From positions 1 through 38,274 of IMG/VR virus record IMGVR_UViG_3300045977_000592: a stretch of DNA of 38,274 nucleotides. One strand, given 5' to 3'. This DNA is from a virus. Below are positions 1 to 7,539 of the stretch, piece by piece (the stretch's first letter is position 1; every line of letters begins with the position of its first letter). Both the position numbers and the translations under genes were made by a program. Below the pieces are notes generated by a model that was not told where the DNA came from, did no database searches, and was given only the letters and a program-made list of their open reading frames with translations.

Positions 1-16
1 CGTGCCACGCTGCCCA

Positions 17-1174
17 TCACAAGAGCCCGGATCTCAAAGCATCCCAGTACGCCGCCCGGTCCTCGGCGCGCAGGCTCAGATCCCGGTTGGCTTGTTGCTG
101 TCGCAACTGTTCAATCTGCCACTGCAACTGGTTGCCGTGGAGCCCCTGCTGCCAGTCGATGTCCTGGCCGCGCGCCGTGAGCCCGCCCTGCAGGAGCGCG
201 TTGAGCTGGCCGATGTCCTGGCCGCGCGCCGTGACGTCGAGCCCGCGCTGCTTGATGGCGTTGTCGAGCAGCGCCAGCTCGCGCTGCATCGCCTGCTGCT
301 GCTCGCCAGTCAGTAGCCCCTGCATCTGTTGCAGCGAGCCGGCGATCTCCTCGCGCCGGGACTGCAGCTCGCGGCCCATCAGGTCAGCCTGGTACTGCGC
401 CGTCTGGGCGCCCAGGCGCTCGGCCGAGAGGCGCTCCTCCCCTTGCAGGTTGGTGAGGGCGCCACCGCGCTCGGCCAGGTCGGCGAGATAGTTCCGGCGG
501 GCGCGCTCCTGCTGCGCCGAGTAGGCGCCAGTCTGCTGCGCGATGAGGGGGTCCGATGCTTGGACGTTCAAGGATTGCTGGGCGCGGCTCTGGAGCTGCC
601 CAAAGAGCTGGTCGCGCTCGGCCCGGCGCTGGACCTCGGCCTGAGCCGCCGCTGCCGCCGCGGCCCGAGCCGCCTCCTCCCGTTGCTGGCGGTCCAGGGC
701 GTACTGGCTCTGCAGATCGGTAAACTGCTTGTTGCCCGCGGCGATCGTGGCGTCATAGGCCGCTTGCTGCTGGGCACGGGCTGTGGCGTCCGCCTCTCGT
801 TGCTGGCGCTCGCCCGCCAACTGCTCCTGGAGCGTCGTGAACATCTGCTGGTACCAGTCGGGGATGCCTGGCGCAGCCGGGGGCGCCGCAGACGCCAGGT
901 AGGGCGGGGCGGCCTGTGGCGTCTGGTACTGAGGCGTCGACCACGATTGGGTCACGCTTGGCGGCGGTCGGTACGCCGGGCCGCCATCGTCGCGAGGCCG
1001 GTTGCCCTCGCTCTGGCTGCTCTCGCGCCGCTGCTGCTTCGCCTCGATGTCGCGGAGGTACGACTCGTAGTTCTCGCTGGCGCCGGGATCGGTCCGGAGC
1101 CGTTCCAGCTTGGCGAGATCCTCTGCCTCGATTGGCGTGCGGTACTTCTGCTGGATGTCCTCAAGGCTCGCCAT
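17..1174 (-). CDS. Coiled-coil, Gln/Ala-rich protein, probably virion-associated
   Basis: A 385-residue protein read from an ATG at 1174; the open frame extends about 98 codons further upstream, but that part is Arg/Pro-rich and has no start signal. A GGAG lies 12 nt before the ATG. The N-terminal 80 residues are charged, followed by a Pro/Gln-rich linker (about 80-120) and then almost continuous Gln/Ala/Arg/Glu-rich helix to the C-terminus. There is a short internal repeat, ARGQDI, near residues 320-345. No enzyme motif is visible. The composition resembles internal core or tail-associated proteins of short-tailed phages, but that is inference. It is the last gene of a three-gene minus-strand set. 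Confidence 0.7.
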   Translation of the reverse strand: MASLEDIQQKYRTPIEAEDLAKLERLRTDPGASENYESYLRDIEAKQQRRESSQSEGNRPRDDGGPAYRPPPSVTQSWSTPQYQTPQAAPPYLASAAPPAAPGIPDWYQQMFTTLQEQLAGERQQREADATARAQQQAAYDATIAAGNKQFTDLQSQYALDRQQREEAARAAAAAAAQAEVQRRAERDQLFGQLQSRAQQSLNVQASDPLIAQQTGAYSAQQERARRNYLADLAERGGALTNLQGEERLSAERLGAQTAQYQADLMGRELQSRREEIAGSLQQMQGLLTGEQQQAMQRELALLDNAIKQRGLDVTARGQDIGQLNALLQGGLTARGQDIDWQQGLHGNQLQWQIEQLRQQQANRDLSLRAEDRAAYWDALRSGLL

Positions 1175-1276
1175 GGCGCTTGCCCACTCCACGCAACGGG
1201 TTGTGGTGGATTGACGGGCAAACGCCGGGCAGGATGCCCGACGCGACGAACCGGCGAGAACCGCGAAAGCGGCGCT

Positions 1277-1306
1277 AGGATAGCACCACTGGCGGCGCGG
1301 TCTCAA
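1277..1306 (-). promoter_or_regulatory. Sigma70-type promoter candidate for the coiled-coil gene
   Basis: On the minus strand TTGAGA (1301-1306) and TATCCT (1277-1282) are separated by 18 nt, about 100 nt upstream of the ATG at 1174. It lies in the 224-nt gap between two minus-strand genes. The call rests on pattern alone. Confidence 0.4.
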
Positions 1307-1398
1307 AAAGGAGGCGACCCCGTGCGCGAAACCACGGTCGCCGATCCCGCGAAGGCACCCGAAGTGCCGCGCTGGGGCTTCCCGGGGGCCAAACGCCC

Positions 1399-2088
1399 CT
1401 AGCGCAGCCAGGTAACCGCAGCCCCGAACGCCGGACCGCGTGTGACGTCGGACTGCCCGCTGGCCCAAGTCACCGCGCCGGTCCTTCGCATGTTCCCGAG
1501 CGCCGACCCGAGCAGGACGCCCTCACGCCCCTTGCCGAGCTTCGCCGCCCGCAACTGCCTGGCGAGCGATGCTGTGGTCACCGAGGGCGCCTTCCGGAGC
1601 GCCCTGACGACAAGGGCGGCCACCGGTCCGAGCTTGTAGCGCCGGCGCGTTTTCCGGTGCTGGTCTGCCCGGGCACCGTGCCCGAGCGCCGCACGCACGA
1701 CGAAGTAGGCCTGGCGCGCCGCTGTCTCCTGGACGTTCGCGCCTTCGGCGCGCCACAGCGCCTGGAGACGCGCAGCTTCGGCGGACGGCGAGGCACTCCA
1801 GTTGCCGTGCTCGGCGATGAAGGCGCGGAACGACCCGGGCTTGAAGGTCGCTGTGGCGCTTACCGGCGCGTCGCTCTGGCCGTTGGGGCTCGCGAGGCCC
1901 AGGTGCCCAGCCGCCACATCGAGCGCCGTGACTGCCTTGGCGTGCGTATGGTTCTCGGTGAGGACAGCCAGCGTGGCGAGGAAACTGGTGAGGCGCTCGA
2001 CCTCGGCTCTGGCCGCCGCCAGGTCCTGCTCGGCGCGCCTGCGCACGCGGATCAGCGAGAGCGCCGGAGCGTGCGTGTCGGTCTGCAT
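1399..2088 (-). CDS. Hypothetical phage protein
   Basis: A 229-residue protein of unknown function. The ATG at 2088 is preferred because GGAGA sits 7 nt upstream; a GTG at 2124, overlapping the previous stop as GTGA, is an alternative start. The N-terminal 55 residues form a probable helical hairpin (RAEQDLAAARAEVERLTSFL). The C-terminal third is basic and looks like a small helical or winged-helix domain (ASLARQLRAAKLGKGREG), so DNA binding is possible but unproven. A GC stem-loop (1385-1399) overlaps the stop codon and could help end transcription, but it has no T-run. Confidence 0.6.
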   Translation of the reverse strand: MQTDTHAPALSLIRVRRRAEQDLAAARAEVERLTSFLATLAVLTENHTHAKAVTALDVAAGHLGLASPNGQSDAPVSATATFKPGSFRAFIAEHGNWSASPSAEAARLQALWRAEGANVQETAARQAYFVVRAALGHGARADQHRKTRRRYKLGPVAALVVRALRKAPSVTTASLARQLRAAKLGKGREGVLLGSALGNMRRTGAVTWASGQSDVTRGPAFGAAVTWLR

Positions 2089-2120
2089 GATCGGGTCTCC
2101 CTTCGGGACTGACGCGGTGC

Positions 2121-2576
2121 TCACTGCTTCTTCGGGCGCGTCTTGACCGGCTTGGCCTTGCCTTCCTTACGGCGGACGCGCGCTTTCATCGTCAGAAAGG
2201 TGCGAATGGATTCATCACGGCCTTTCTGGTACCACGCCGTCGGATCGAGCCCGACGTACTCGAAGACGCGCCAGGCGACGTAGAGCGTGGTCACGCCACA
2301 CGCCGGCTCGCGCGCCAACTGGTACATGGTGGTCCGCTCCCAGAGGTCTTTGACGTGGCGCACCTTCAGCTCCTGACAGAACGCACTGAGATGGCGCGCA
2401 GCAGCGGTGTGCACGATGCCCAGCTCGGTCGCCAGCGCGTGGCGCGACCAGCTTTGTGACCCGATGCGGAGCGGATGAGAGGTAGGATCGTTGTCGTCGA
2501 TCGAGCGGATGAACGTTGTGCCCAGGATGGGCCGCAGCGTCGTCCACCCGTCTGGGGCAGGCGGTGTCTTAGCCAA
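2121..2576 (-). CDS. Hypothetical protein with possible helix-turn-helix
   Basis: A 151-residue protein. The only early start in frame is a TTG at 2576, supported by AGGAG 10 nt upstream; the first ATG would remove more than half of the protein. Residues about 43-66 (RHALATELGIVHTAAARHLSAF) have the spacing of a helix-turn-helix, and the C-terminus is very Lys/Arg-rich (KARVRRKEGKAKPVKTRPKKQ region). A DNA-binding or regulatory role is therefore plausible, but no family was recognised. It is the first gene of the left minus-strand set and is transcribed divergently from the gene at 2775. Confidence 0.6.
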   Translation of the reverse strand: MAKTPPAPDGWTTLRPILGTTFIRSIDDNDPTSHPLRIGSQSWSRHALATELGIVHTAAARHLSAFCQELKVRHVKDLWERTTMYQLAREPACGVTTLYVAWRVFEYVGLDPTAWYQKGRDESIRTFLTMKARVRRKEGKAKPVKTRPKKQ

Positions 2577-2631
2577 CAGGTTCCTACTCCTTTACGCCGG
2601 CAGGATAGGCGAAAATGCCGAATAGCCGGCT

Positions 2632-2660
2632 ACCTTACGCGATCTGACACTGGAAGCCAA
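2632..2660 (-). promoter_or_regulatory. Promoter candidate for the left minus-strand operon
   Basis: TTGGCT (2655-2660) and TAAGGT (2632-2637) are 17 nt apart on the minus strand, about 60 nt upstream of the TTG start at 2576. It lies back to back with the plus-strand promoter at 2718. Confidence 0.35.
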
Positions 2661-2717
2661 GAGCAAACACCCGCAGCGCCCGGTACAGACGCGCATCCTG
2701 TGCGACCGAGTGCCTCC

Positions 2718-2747
2718 TTGCGTCACTGCGCCTTCCTGCGGTAATAT
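2718..2747 (+). promoter_or_regulatory. Promoter candidate for the plus-strand xis/int region
   Basis: TTGCGT (2718-2723) and TAATAT (2742-2747) have an 18-nt spacer, 27 nt before the ATG at 2775. A single copy of the octamer GTACCGCC (2753-2760), the unit that forms tandem arrays in the right arm, lies between the -10 box and the start codon. Confidence 0.45.
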
Positions 2748-2774
2748 AGCCGGTACCGCCTTTAGAGTCGGCCT

Positions 2775-3005
2775 ATGGCCCATCCACGCCCCAAGCGCCC
2801 CCGCGTGTACTCCACCGAGTTTCCCGTCAGCCGGCACGACGAGCGCCTGCGCGTGGAGATCGACCGTGTGCCGCGACCGATCTACAGGACCGTCCGGCAA
2901 TTGGCTCGCCGGCAGCGCCTCAGCATGCGTACACTCACGCTGCGCCTATGGCAGCAGTGGGCCGACGAGCAGCAGAGGCAACCCCACCCCGATCAGGTGG
3001 CCTGA
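2775..3005 (+). CDS. Small basic protein, possible DNA-binding
   Basis: 76 residues, ATG start, no strong ribosome-binding site. It is rich in Arg. Residues about 24-62 (RLRVEIDRVPRPIYRTVRQL, then LSMRTLTLRLWQQW) could form a strand followed by two helices, as in ribbon-helix-helix regulators, but the match is loose. It is the first gene after a promoter-like sequence and precedes the xis/int genes, so a regulatory job would fit. No family was recognised. Confidence 0.5.
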   Translation: MAHPRPKRPRVYSTEFPVSRHDERLRVEIDRVPRPIYRTVRQLARRQRLSMRTLTLRLWQQWADEQQRQPHPDQVA

Positions 3006-3160
3006 CACAGTGGTGGCGTCGCTGGCGCGCCGCGCGCGAGTCCGCGCCGCCACTCTACCTGTGGCGCGCGCTGCTCAAGGGCGAGCGCTTCACCTCGGCC
3101 CGCCTGCCCCGGCTCTCCGACACTTGGGTAAGTGCCCGCTGGCGGCGCGGCGACGAGTAG
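2948..3160 (+). CDS. Small Trp/Arg-rich hypothetical protein
   Basis: A 70-residue frame overlapping the end of the previous gene. After 3001 its third codon positions are almost all G or C, which is what true genes here show, and the peptide (QWWRRWRAARESAPPLYLW, ending WRRGDE) looks protein-like. The start is uncertain: the ATG at 2948 has no ribosome-binding site, and translation may begin at a later non-ATG codon coupled to the upstream stop. Function unknown. Confidence 0.4.
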   Translation: MAAVGRRAAEATPPRSGGLTQWWRRWRAARESAPPLYLWRALLKGERFTSARLPRLSDTWVSARWRRGDE

Positions 3161-3328
3161 GCCCCCGCGCGTCAAAAAGGTGTAACAGCTTGGCGACTTC
3201 CGGCGTAGGATCCGGCGTCGAGTCCCGGTACTACCTGAACCCAGTACGCGCTGCGAGGTCGCGGGCGCCGCCGCGTCACTATCGGCCTCTCACGCTCTGT
3301 GCTCGTCTGCAGAGAAAGGGGCCACGAT

Positions 3329-3658
3329 ATGCGACGGCCTCCCATAGGGTGGATGTCCCTGCCCGTCTGCGCACGTTACCTGTCAAAGACCGAGTACGCC
3401 GTGCGCGGTTTGGTTCGCCGCCACCAGATTCCGTTCTACAAGACACACGGCCGGCTGTTGTTCGATGCCGGCGAGATCGACGCATGGGTGCGGCAGCAGG
3501 ACTGGCTGCCGCTCACGACCAACGACGAACAGGAGGGTCACGATGAAGGGAAAAAAGCTGCGCCTGACCAGGCGCGGGAGCTGGTTCTACGCCACCGGGC
3601 GTATCTCCGGTCAGCCGCGGAGTTTCACGACGGGCGTCCGCGACGACGGAACGCCTGA
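3329..3658 (+). CDS. Excisionase-like MerR/HTH_17 DNA-binding protein
   Basis: A 109-residue frame. The ATG at 3329 has AAAGGG 8 nt upstream and is preferred over a GTG 30 nt earlier. Residues about 9-58 form the small winged-helix fold of the excisionase/HTH_17 family: LPVCARYLSKTEYAVRGLV, then IPFYKTHGRLLFDAGEIDAW. Such proteins bend DNA to direct a tyrosine integrase toward excision or act as small regulators. It lies immediately before int, as expected for xis. The frame runs 116 nt into the integrase gene; that tail is Arg/Ala-rich and may not matter for function. Confidence 0.75.
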   Translation: MRRPPIGWMSLPVCARYLSKTEYAVRGLVRRHQIPFYKTHGRLLFDAGEIDAWVRQQDWLPLTTNDEQEGHDEGKKAAPDQARELVLRHRAYLRSAAEFHDGRPRRRNA

Positions 3659-4679
3659 AGCCACGCAGGCGGCGCAACAACGGGTCGACGAGATCAGTGC
3701 CGAGCACGGGCTCGTGCGTGCCGCCGCGCTGCCCACCTTCGCCGCGTTCTGGGCGCTCTACCAGACGCTGCCCGCGGCGCGGTACCACAAGGGCAAGCCG
3801 AAATCGCCCAAGACGCTGCTGCGCGAGCAGTCGCTCATTCGCCCGGCGCTCGTCTTCTGGGGCAACAAGCCGCTCAACACGCTGAACGGCGAGGCGTACG
3901 AAGCACATCGCCAAGAGCGGGGCATGACCGCGCGCCACCGTCAGCGCGTGCCAACGCCGGTCACCCGGTCCACCGTCGCGCGCGAAGTGTCGCTCCTCAT
4001 CAAGGTACTCGGCGTGGCGTGCGAACAGTACGGCCTCAAGCGCGTCAAGTTCGCGCTGCGCGCCTACCTGTCTCCGGTGCGGGAGCGTGTGGTCACGGTG
4101 GCCGAACAGACCGAACTCCTGCGACGGCTGCCGCGGCGCTATCACGGGCTCGTGCTGTTCCTGCTCCTCACGGGCGCACGCATCAGCGAGGCGCTGGGGC
4201 TGCGGCCGGAGCATATCGACTGGGACCGGCGGATGGTCCGCCTCACCGGCAAGGGCAACAAGACACGCAAGGTCGGCATGAACGACGAACTCGCCGCAGT
4301 GCTGCGCGGGCAGCTGGCCATCTCGCCCACGCTCTGGCGAAGCTGGCCGGAGGCACGTCTGATCGGTGCGCTCCGCCGTGCCTGCAGGGCGCGCCCGGCG
4401 TGCGACGGCGATCCGGGCCGGCCGGCGATGCCCGCGGTGACGCCGCACGCGTTCCGCCACACCTTTGGCTGGCGGTACCTCACCGGCTCGGGCGACCACA
4501 GCAAGCGCGGCGACATCTACTCGCTCAGTAGGCTTCTTGGACACAGCGGTGTACAAATCACGCAGCGTCACTACGCGCATCTGTTCGACGAGGACCTGCG
4601 CGATCTGATGCTCGGGGTCAATCTCGGGGTGTCCGCCGAAACCGTGCAACAGGCGATCGGCGATCCGGCGAGCAGGTAA
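3543..4679 (+). CDS. int: Tyrosine recombinase (phage integrase)
   Basis: 378 residues from an ATG at 3543 with AGGAGG 7 nt upstream; the frame is open further 5' but that part overlaps xis. Residues 1-60 form a strand-rich arm-binding domain, about 65-175 the SAM-like core-binding domain, and 180-360 the catalytic domain. The catalytic set is complete: Arg213 (GARISEAL), Lys237 (GKGNKTRK), His302 and Arg305 (HAFRHTF), His334 (LLGHSG) and nucleophile Tyr344 (RHYAHL). The enzyme would integrate the element at a host attB and, with the upstream excisionase, remove it. The DNA downstream carries arm-site-like repeats. The gene looks intact. Confidence 0.95.
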   Translation: MKGKKLRLTRRGSWFYATGRISGQPRSFTTGVRDDGTPEATQAAQQRVDEISAEHGLVRAAALPTFAAFWALYQTLPAARYHKGKPKSPKTLLREQSLIRPALVFWGNKPLNTLNGEAYEAHRQERGMTARHRQRVPTPVTRSTVAREVSLLIKVLGVACEQYGLKRVKFALRAYLSPVRERVVTVAEQTELLRRLPRRYHGLVLFLLLTGARISEALGLRPEHIDWDRRMVRLTGKGNKTRKVGMNDELAAVLRGQLAISPTLWRSWPEARLIGALRRACRARPACDGDPGRPAMPAVTPHAFRHTFGWRYLTGSGDHSKRGDIYSLSRLLGHSGVQITQRHYAHLFDEDLRDLMLGVNLGVSAETVQQAIGDPASR

Positions 4680-4704
4680 GCGCAGGTACACTGCGTTGTG
4701 CTAC

Positions 4705-4723
4705 GCGATCACAAACCGATCGC
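4705..4723. repeat. Dyad GCGATC-N7-GATCGC, left copy of an inverted repeat pair
   Basis: GCGATC (4705-4710) and GATCGC (4718-4723) are a perfect 6-bp dyad with a 7-nt spacer. The first 17 bp (4705-4721) recur exactly, inverted, at 4980-4996. GATCGCACT follows here (4718-4726) and again at 4937 and 4991. Confidence 0.75.
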
Positions 4724-4747
4724 ACTCGCTGACCACTCCTGGTCATT

Positions 4748-4766
4748 CCTGACAACCCCTGACAAC
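4748..4766 (+). repeat. Two direct copies of CCTGACAAC
   Basis: CCTGACAAC at 4748-4756 and 4758-4766, one helical turn apart, about 70 nt after the int stop. The spacing suits paired protein sites such as integrase arm sites. Confidence 0.55.
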
Positions 4767-4840
4767 ATCGGGGGGACGCCCTGAGCGAGTTTCCTTAGGG
4801 AAATCGCGAAATTCTGGCCTGTTTTCCCCACCACGCTCAC

Positions 4841-4873
4841 TCCGATCATCGCAGTTCAACCGCGATGGTCGGA
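4841..4873. terminator. 12-bp stem-loop downstream of int
   Basis: 4841-4852 pairs with 4862-4873 (one G.U pair in RNA) around a 9-nt loop. It may end int transcription or protect the transcript, but no T-run follows on either strand, so an intrinsic terminator is uncertain. Confidence 0.35.
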
Positions 4874-4979
4874 TCCTCTAAGGCCTTGACTGCACAGGAG
4901 TAAGCGGCAGGCCCCTGACGCGCGACACCCAAAAACGATCGCACTTCGATCACACTGCCCGGTCCGCCCCTCGATCTGT

Positions 4980-4996
4980 GATCGGTTTGTGATCGC
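4980..4996. repeat. Right copy of the 17-bp inverted repeat
   Basis: GATCGGTTTGTGATCGC, the exact reverse complement of 4705-4721, 258 bp from its partner. It lies about 160 nt before the first gene of the replication operon, so it could equally be an operator. Confidence 0.7.
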
Positions 4997-5152
4997 ACTT
5001 ATGGGCAGGCGCCCCCCGACTCTCCTCGCCTCCACGCACGTCCACGCCGGCCCACCGGACAGGAGCGACAAAGCGCCGGTATGTGTTCTGCACTCCGGCC
5101 GCGCGTTTCGCTTCAAGGTCCATTGCTCCCAAGCGCGGAAGGAGGCCCCGCG

Positions 5153-6007
5153 ATGTCCGAGACCGATCCTGCTGTCAGTCTGCTCACCGCCGATACGACG
5201 CTCTTCCTCGACGGCGCCGAGGTCACCGTCGCGTCGATGCGTACGGGGATGTGGGATTACAAAGGCCAGCGCGCCGCCGTGCCGGCCATCCTGGTGCAGT
5301 ACACGAGTCCCAGCTTCGGTGACCGGCAACCCGAGGTGCAGGCCTACACCGTCGGCAGCGCCAACGACCGCTATCCGAGTGACGACGGGCGCCGCTTCCA
5401 CAGCGCCACCAAACAGGGCCTGCCGACCGGCTGCAACGGCCTGCGCCTGCTGGAGTCGTTCGTCAGCGAGGGGTTCCCGAAGGACCGGGTGGCCCAGGAC
5501 GTCAGCGTGTTCGCCGGCTGCAAGATCGTCCTGCATGCCCAGGCGCGGCCCAAGACAGCTGATGACCAGTCGCCTGGGGAGCGCACGGTGCTGCTCGTGC
5601 GCAAGCTCCTGGCGCTGCCAGAAGCCAACATGGAAGGCCCGCAGCCGGCTGCTACCGCGCCGGCCGCCACGCCCGCCACCAAGGCCGCCAAGGCCGCCAG
5701 CAAGACCACCAGAGGCGGCAACGGCGAGTCCGCTGGCTCTCCTATCCCGGCTGACCTGCTCGCCAACGAGGACGCCCGGCTCGCTGCCATTGGCGCCATC
5801 CTGGAGCTGCTCGGCGACGAGCACATCGCCAAGCCGATCAAACGCGCCCAGCTCGCAGCGCTCTCGTTCAAGCTGCTGGCGCAATCGCCCCTGCGGAATG
5901 CAGCCACCAAGCTGCTGGGCCAGCACAGCGCCGACTTCCTGCCGCTGCTGGCCGCCGACCAGGTCATTACCTACGACGCCCAGACGCAGACGATCGGGGC
6001 TGCGTAA
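5153..6007 (+). CDS. Two-domain phage protein, possible ssDNA-binding or annealing protein
   Basis: 284 residues; the ATG at 5153 has GGAGG 8 nt upstream. Residues 1-155 form a mixed domain containing SEGFPKDRV and DVSVFAGCKI, a pattern reminiscent of phage ssDNA-binding-type proteins encoded beside RecB-like nucleases. An Ala/Lys/Pro linker (about 160-200) leads to a 75-residue helical C-terminal domain resembling a winged helix. As first gene of an operon holding a RecB-like nuclease and a RecA-like ATPase, a role coating or annealing ssDNA is attractive, but it rests mainly on position. No catalytic motif is seen. A profile search of the first 155 residues would decide. Confidence 0.6.
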   Translation: MSETDPAVSLLTADTTLFLDGAEVTVASMRTGMWDYKGQRAAVPAILVQYTSPSFGDRQPEVQAYTVGSANDRYPSDDGRRFHSATKQGLPTGCNGLRLLESFVSEGFPKDRVAQDVSVFAGCKIVLHAQARPKTADDQSPGERTVLLVRKLLALPEANMEGPQPAATAPAATPATKAAKAASKTTRGGNGESAGSPIPADLLANEDARLAAIGAILELLGDEHIAKPIKRAQLAALSFKLLAQSPLRNAATKLLGQHSADFLPLLAADQVITYDAQTQTIGAA

Positions 6008-6085
6008 TGGGTCCAGGTTCTGTCCCTGCAGTCACGCCGGGGGCCTCCGACCCTCGCTTCCCGGTGCCGGGAGACAGACCGGTGG

Positions 6086-6110
6086 GGGACCGGCCGGAGA
6101 AAGCGGTCCC
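6086..6110 (+). promoter_or_regulatory. Stem-loop holding the only purine-rich leader before the RecB-like gene
   Basis: GGGACCG (6086-6092) pairs perfectly with CGGTCCC (6104-6110); the loop displays CCGGAGAAAG, the only Shine-Dalgarno-like stretch before the ATG at 6120. Two further hairpins lie just upstream. The 112-nt gap is unusual in an operon where most genes touch, suggesting translational control or RNA processing. Confidence 0.4.
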
Positions 6111-6119
6111 ATAACCGCC

Positions 6120-6719
6120 ATGCATCTGACCCCTGCTGACCTGACGCTCGGCGATCTGCAGGCGCGCGCGGCGTACGCGGCCTCGCACCTGCGCAGCGAG
6201 GGCGTGCACCTCTCCACGGTGCTCAAGGACCTGCTGGCCGACAAGGACCCGAAGCGCTTCGATCGCAGTAAGCCAATAGACATGATCCGGGTTGAGGCGG
6301 GCTTTGCCTTCGAGGCGGCGCTGGAGCAGGCGCTCGCGGCGCGGCACCCGGGCCTGATGCGCCCGGGCGAGGTCGTCTGCGAAGGGCTCATCGGCAGCCC
6401 GGACGGGCTCGACCTGGAGGCCGACCCGCCGTATCTCGCCGAGTACAAGTGCACCTGGATGTCCTCGGCCCACGGCATCGAGGACGCCCGCTTCTGGCAC
6501 TGGTGGGTCCAGGTGCGCTGCTACCTGTACATGCTGCACGAGGCGTGCGGGCTCGACGTCCTGGACGCCCTGCTCATTGCGCTGTTCGTCAACGGCGACT
6601 ACCGCGGCTCCGGGCCGCAGCTGCTCGCCTGGCGCGCCACCTTCGATCGCCGGGAACTCATTGAGGCGTTCGCGATGGTCGTCAACCACGGACGCCGGAA
6701 AGGATTGCTTGCCGCATGA
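6120..6719 (+). CDS. RecB/Cas4-like PD-(D/E)XK nuclease
   Basis: 199 residues, ATG start. The catalytic signature of the RecB-type PD-(D/E)XK fold is visible: Asp95 in GSPDGLD, then Glu108-Tyr-Lys110 in LAEYKCTW, then the QxxxY motif Gln131-Tyr135 (QVRCYLY). These coordinate metal and cut DNA. A conserved Glu near residue 66 probably belongs to motif I. The length matches single-domain phage RecB-like exonucleases, which generate ssDNA ends for recombination. It overlaps the following RecA-like ATPase by ATGA, implying a joint recombination function. No Cas4-type four-Cys cluster is seen, so an Fe-S cluster is unlikely. Confidence 0.82.
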   Translation: MHLTPADLTLGDLQARAAYAASHLRSEGVHLSTVLKDLLADKDPKRFDRSKPIDMIRVEAGFAFEAALEQALAARHPGLMRPGEVVCEGLIGSPDGLDLEADPPYLAEYKCTWMSSAHGIEDARFWHWWVQVRCYLYMLHEACGLDVLDALLIALFVNGDYRGSGPQLLAWRATFDRRELIEAFAMVVNHGRRKGLLAA

Positions 6720-7537
6720 CCACGATCGCTGCTCCCACTCCGCTGACGCTCGACGAGCTACTCAAGCTGCCCACCCGCGAAGTGGTGCTGCTGGCCGGCC
6801 GGGACGGCAGCGGCAAGACGTCCGCTGTCGTCTCCGTGGCCGCCTGGGTCGCACTGATCACGCCGAGCGCGCGCATGTTCGTGATCGACACCGAGAACAA
6901 GTTTGCGCCGGTCGTCCAGAGCTTCGGCCCCGACGCTCCGCGCAACCTGCACTACTACCGCGCCGAGACGATGAACGCGGCGACCGAAGCGCTCGATACG
7001 ATCCTGACGCAGGCGCGCCCGGGCGACTGGCTCGCGGTGGAGTCGATGGGCCGGCTCTGGGACCGCGCCCAGGACATGGCCTACATGACCATCTCCGGAC
7101 TCGACAAGGCAGCCTACCTGGAACGGCGCCGCGACGCAGTCGGCAAGAAGCCGCCCGTCACGCCGCGGCCCGACGACTTCTGGAGCGTGTGCAAGGGCGC
7201 CCACGATGGTGCCTTTGTCGAGCGCCTGGCCCAGCACGCCACGCTCAACGTGCTGCTGACGACGACCATCGCCAAGCCGCCACGCGAGAACACCACCTAC
7301 AAGGAGTCCGAGGTGCGGCGCGACGTGCGCGTCGAGTTTGGCATCGACGCCGGCCTGGAAGGGGCACCGCGCCTGCCCTACTACGTCCAGACGCTGTGTC
7401 TGCTGGAGCGCCGCGGCGGCGTGGTGTGCCGCGTGGTGCGCGACAACCTGTCGACGCTGGAGAACCCGGTCACCGAATTTGCTGTCGAGTCACGCAAGCT
7501 CTGGGCGCAGGCGTTCTGGAGCGCCTGCCGGGTGTAG
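6716..7537 (+). CDS. RecA-like P-loop ATPase (phage recombination/replication)
   Basis: 273 residues, overlapping the upstream nuclease by 4 nt. The Walker A motif is GRDGSGKTS (Gly28-Ser36). A strand ending near VIDTE (about 57-60) and a Walker-B-like strand DWLAVES (104-110) complete a RecA-type core; the Walker B acidic residue is probably Glu109. The middle (about 120-165) is a charged insertion (RRRDAVGKKPP). Phage ATPases of this kind are usually encoded beside RecB-like nucleases and ssDNA-binding proteins and are thought to load or replace a recombinase. It lacks RecA's L1/L2 loops and is too short to be a full RecA. Confidence 0.8.
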   Translation: MTTIAAPTPLTLDELLKLPTREVVLLAGRDGSGKTSAVVSVAAWVALITPSARMFVIDTENKFAPVVQSFGPDAPRNLHYYRAETMNAATEALDTILTQARPGDWLAVESMGRLWDRAQDMAYMTISGLDKAAYLERRRDAVGKKPPVTPRPDDFWSVCKGAHDGAFVERLAQHATLNVLLTTTIAKPPRENTTYKESEVRRDVRVEFGIDAGLEGAPRLPYYVQTLCLLERRGGVVCRVVRDNLSTLENPVTEFAVESRKLWAQAFWSACRV

Positions 7538-7539
7538 CC

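Larger units (their letters stand above)
4680..5152 (+). other. Non-coding region after int; candidate attP or operator region
   Basis: About 470 nt without a convincing gene between int and the replication operon. It contains a 17-bp inverted repeat pair, three copies of GATCGCACT, two 10-bp-spaced copies of CCTGACAAC, and a strong stem-loop. Clustered short repeats next to int are typical of integrase arm sites, but no core site can be defined without a host attB sequence. The start signal of the following operon must also be here; no convincing -35/-10 pair was found. Confidence 0.5.

Noticed and set aside
329-1402. 357-residue plus-strand frame opposite the coiled-coil gene
   Set aside because: It is a shadow of the minus-strand gene, rich in Arg/Leu with no family features.
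4841-4873. tRNA-like T-arm (loop contains GTTCAACC)
   Set aside because: The loop is 9 nt in a 12-bp stem, and there is no acceptor, D-arm or anticodon arm around it.
4989-6119. N-terminal extension of the RecB-like nuclease through a 576-residue frame
   Set aside because: The upstream part is antisense-like Pro/Ser/Arg-rich sequence in the wrong frame of the well-supported gene at 5153.
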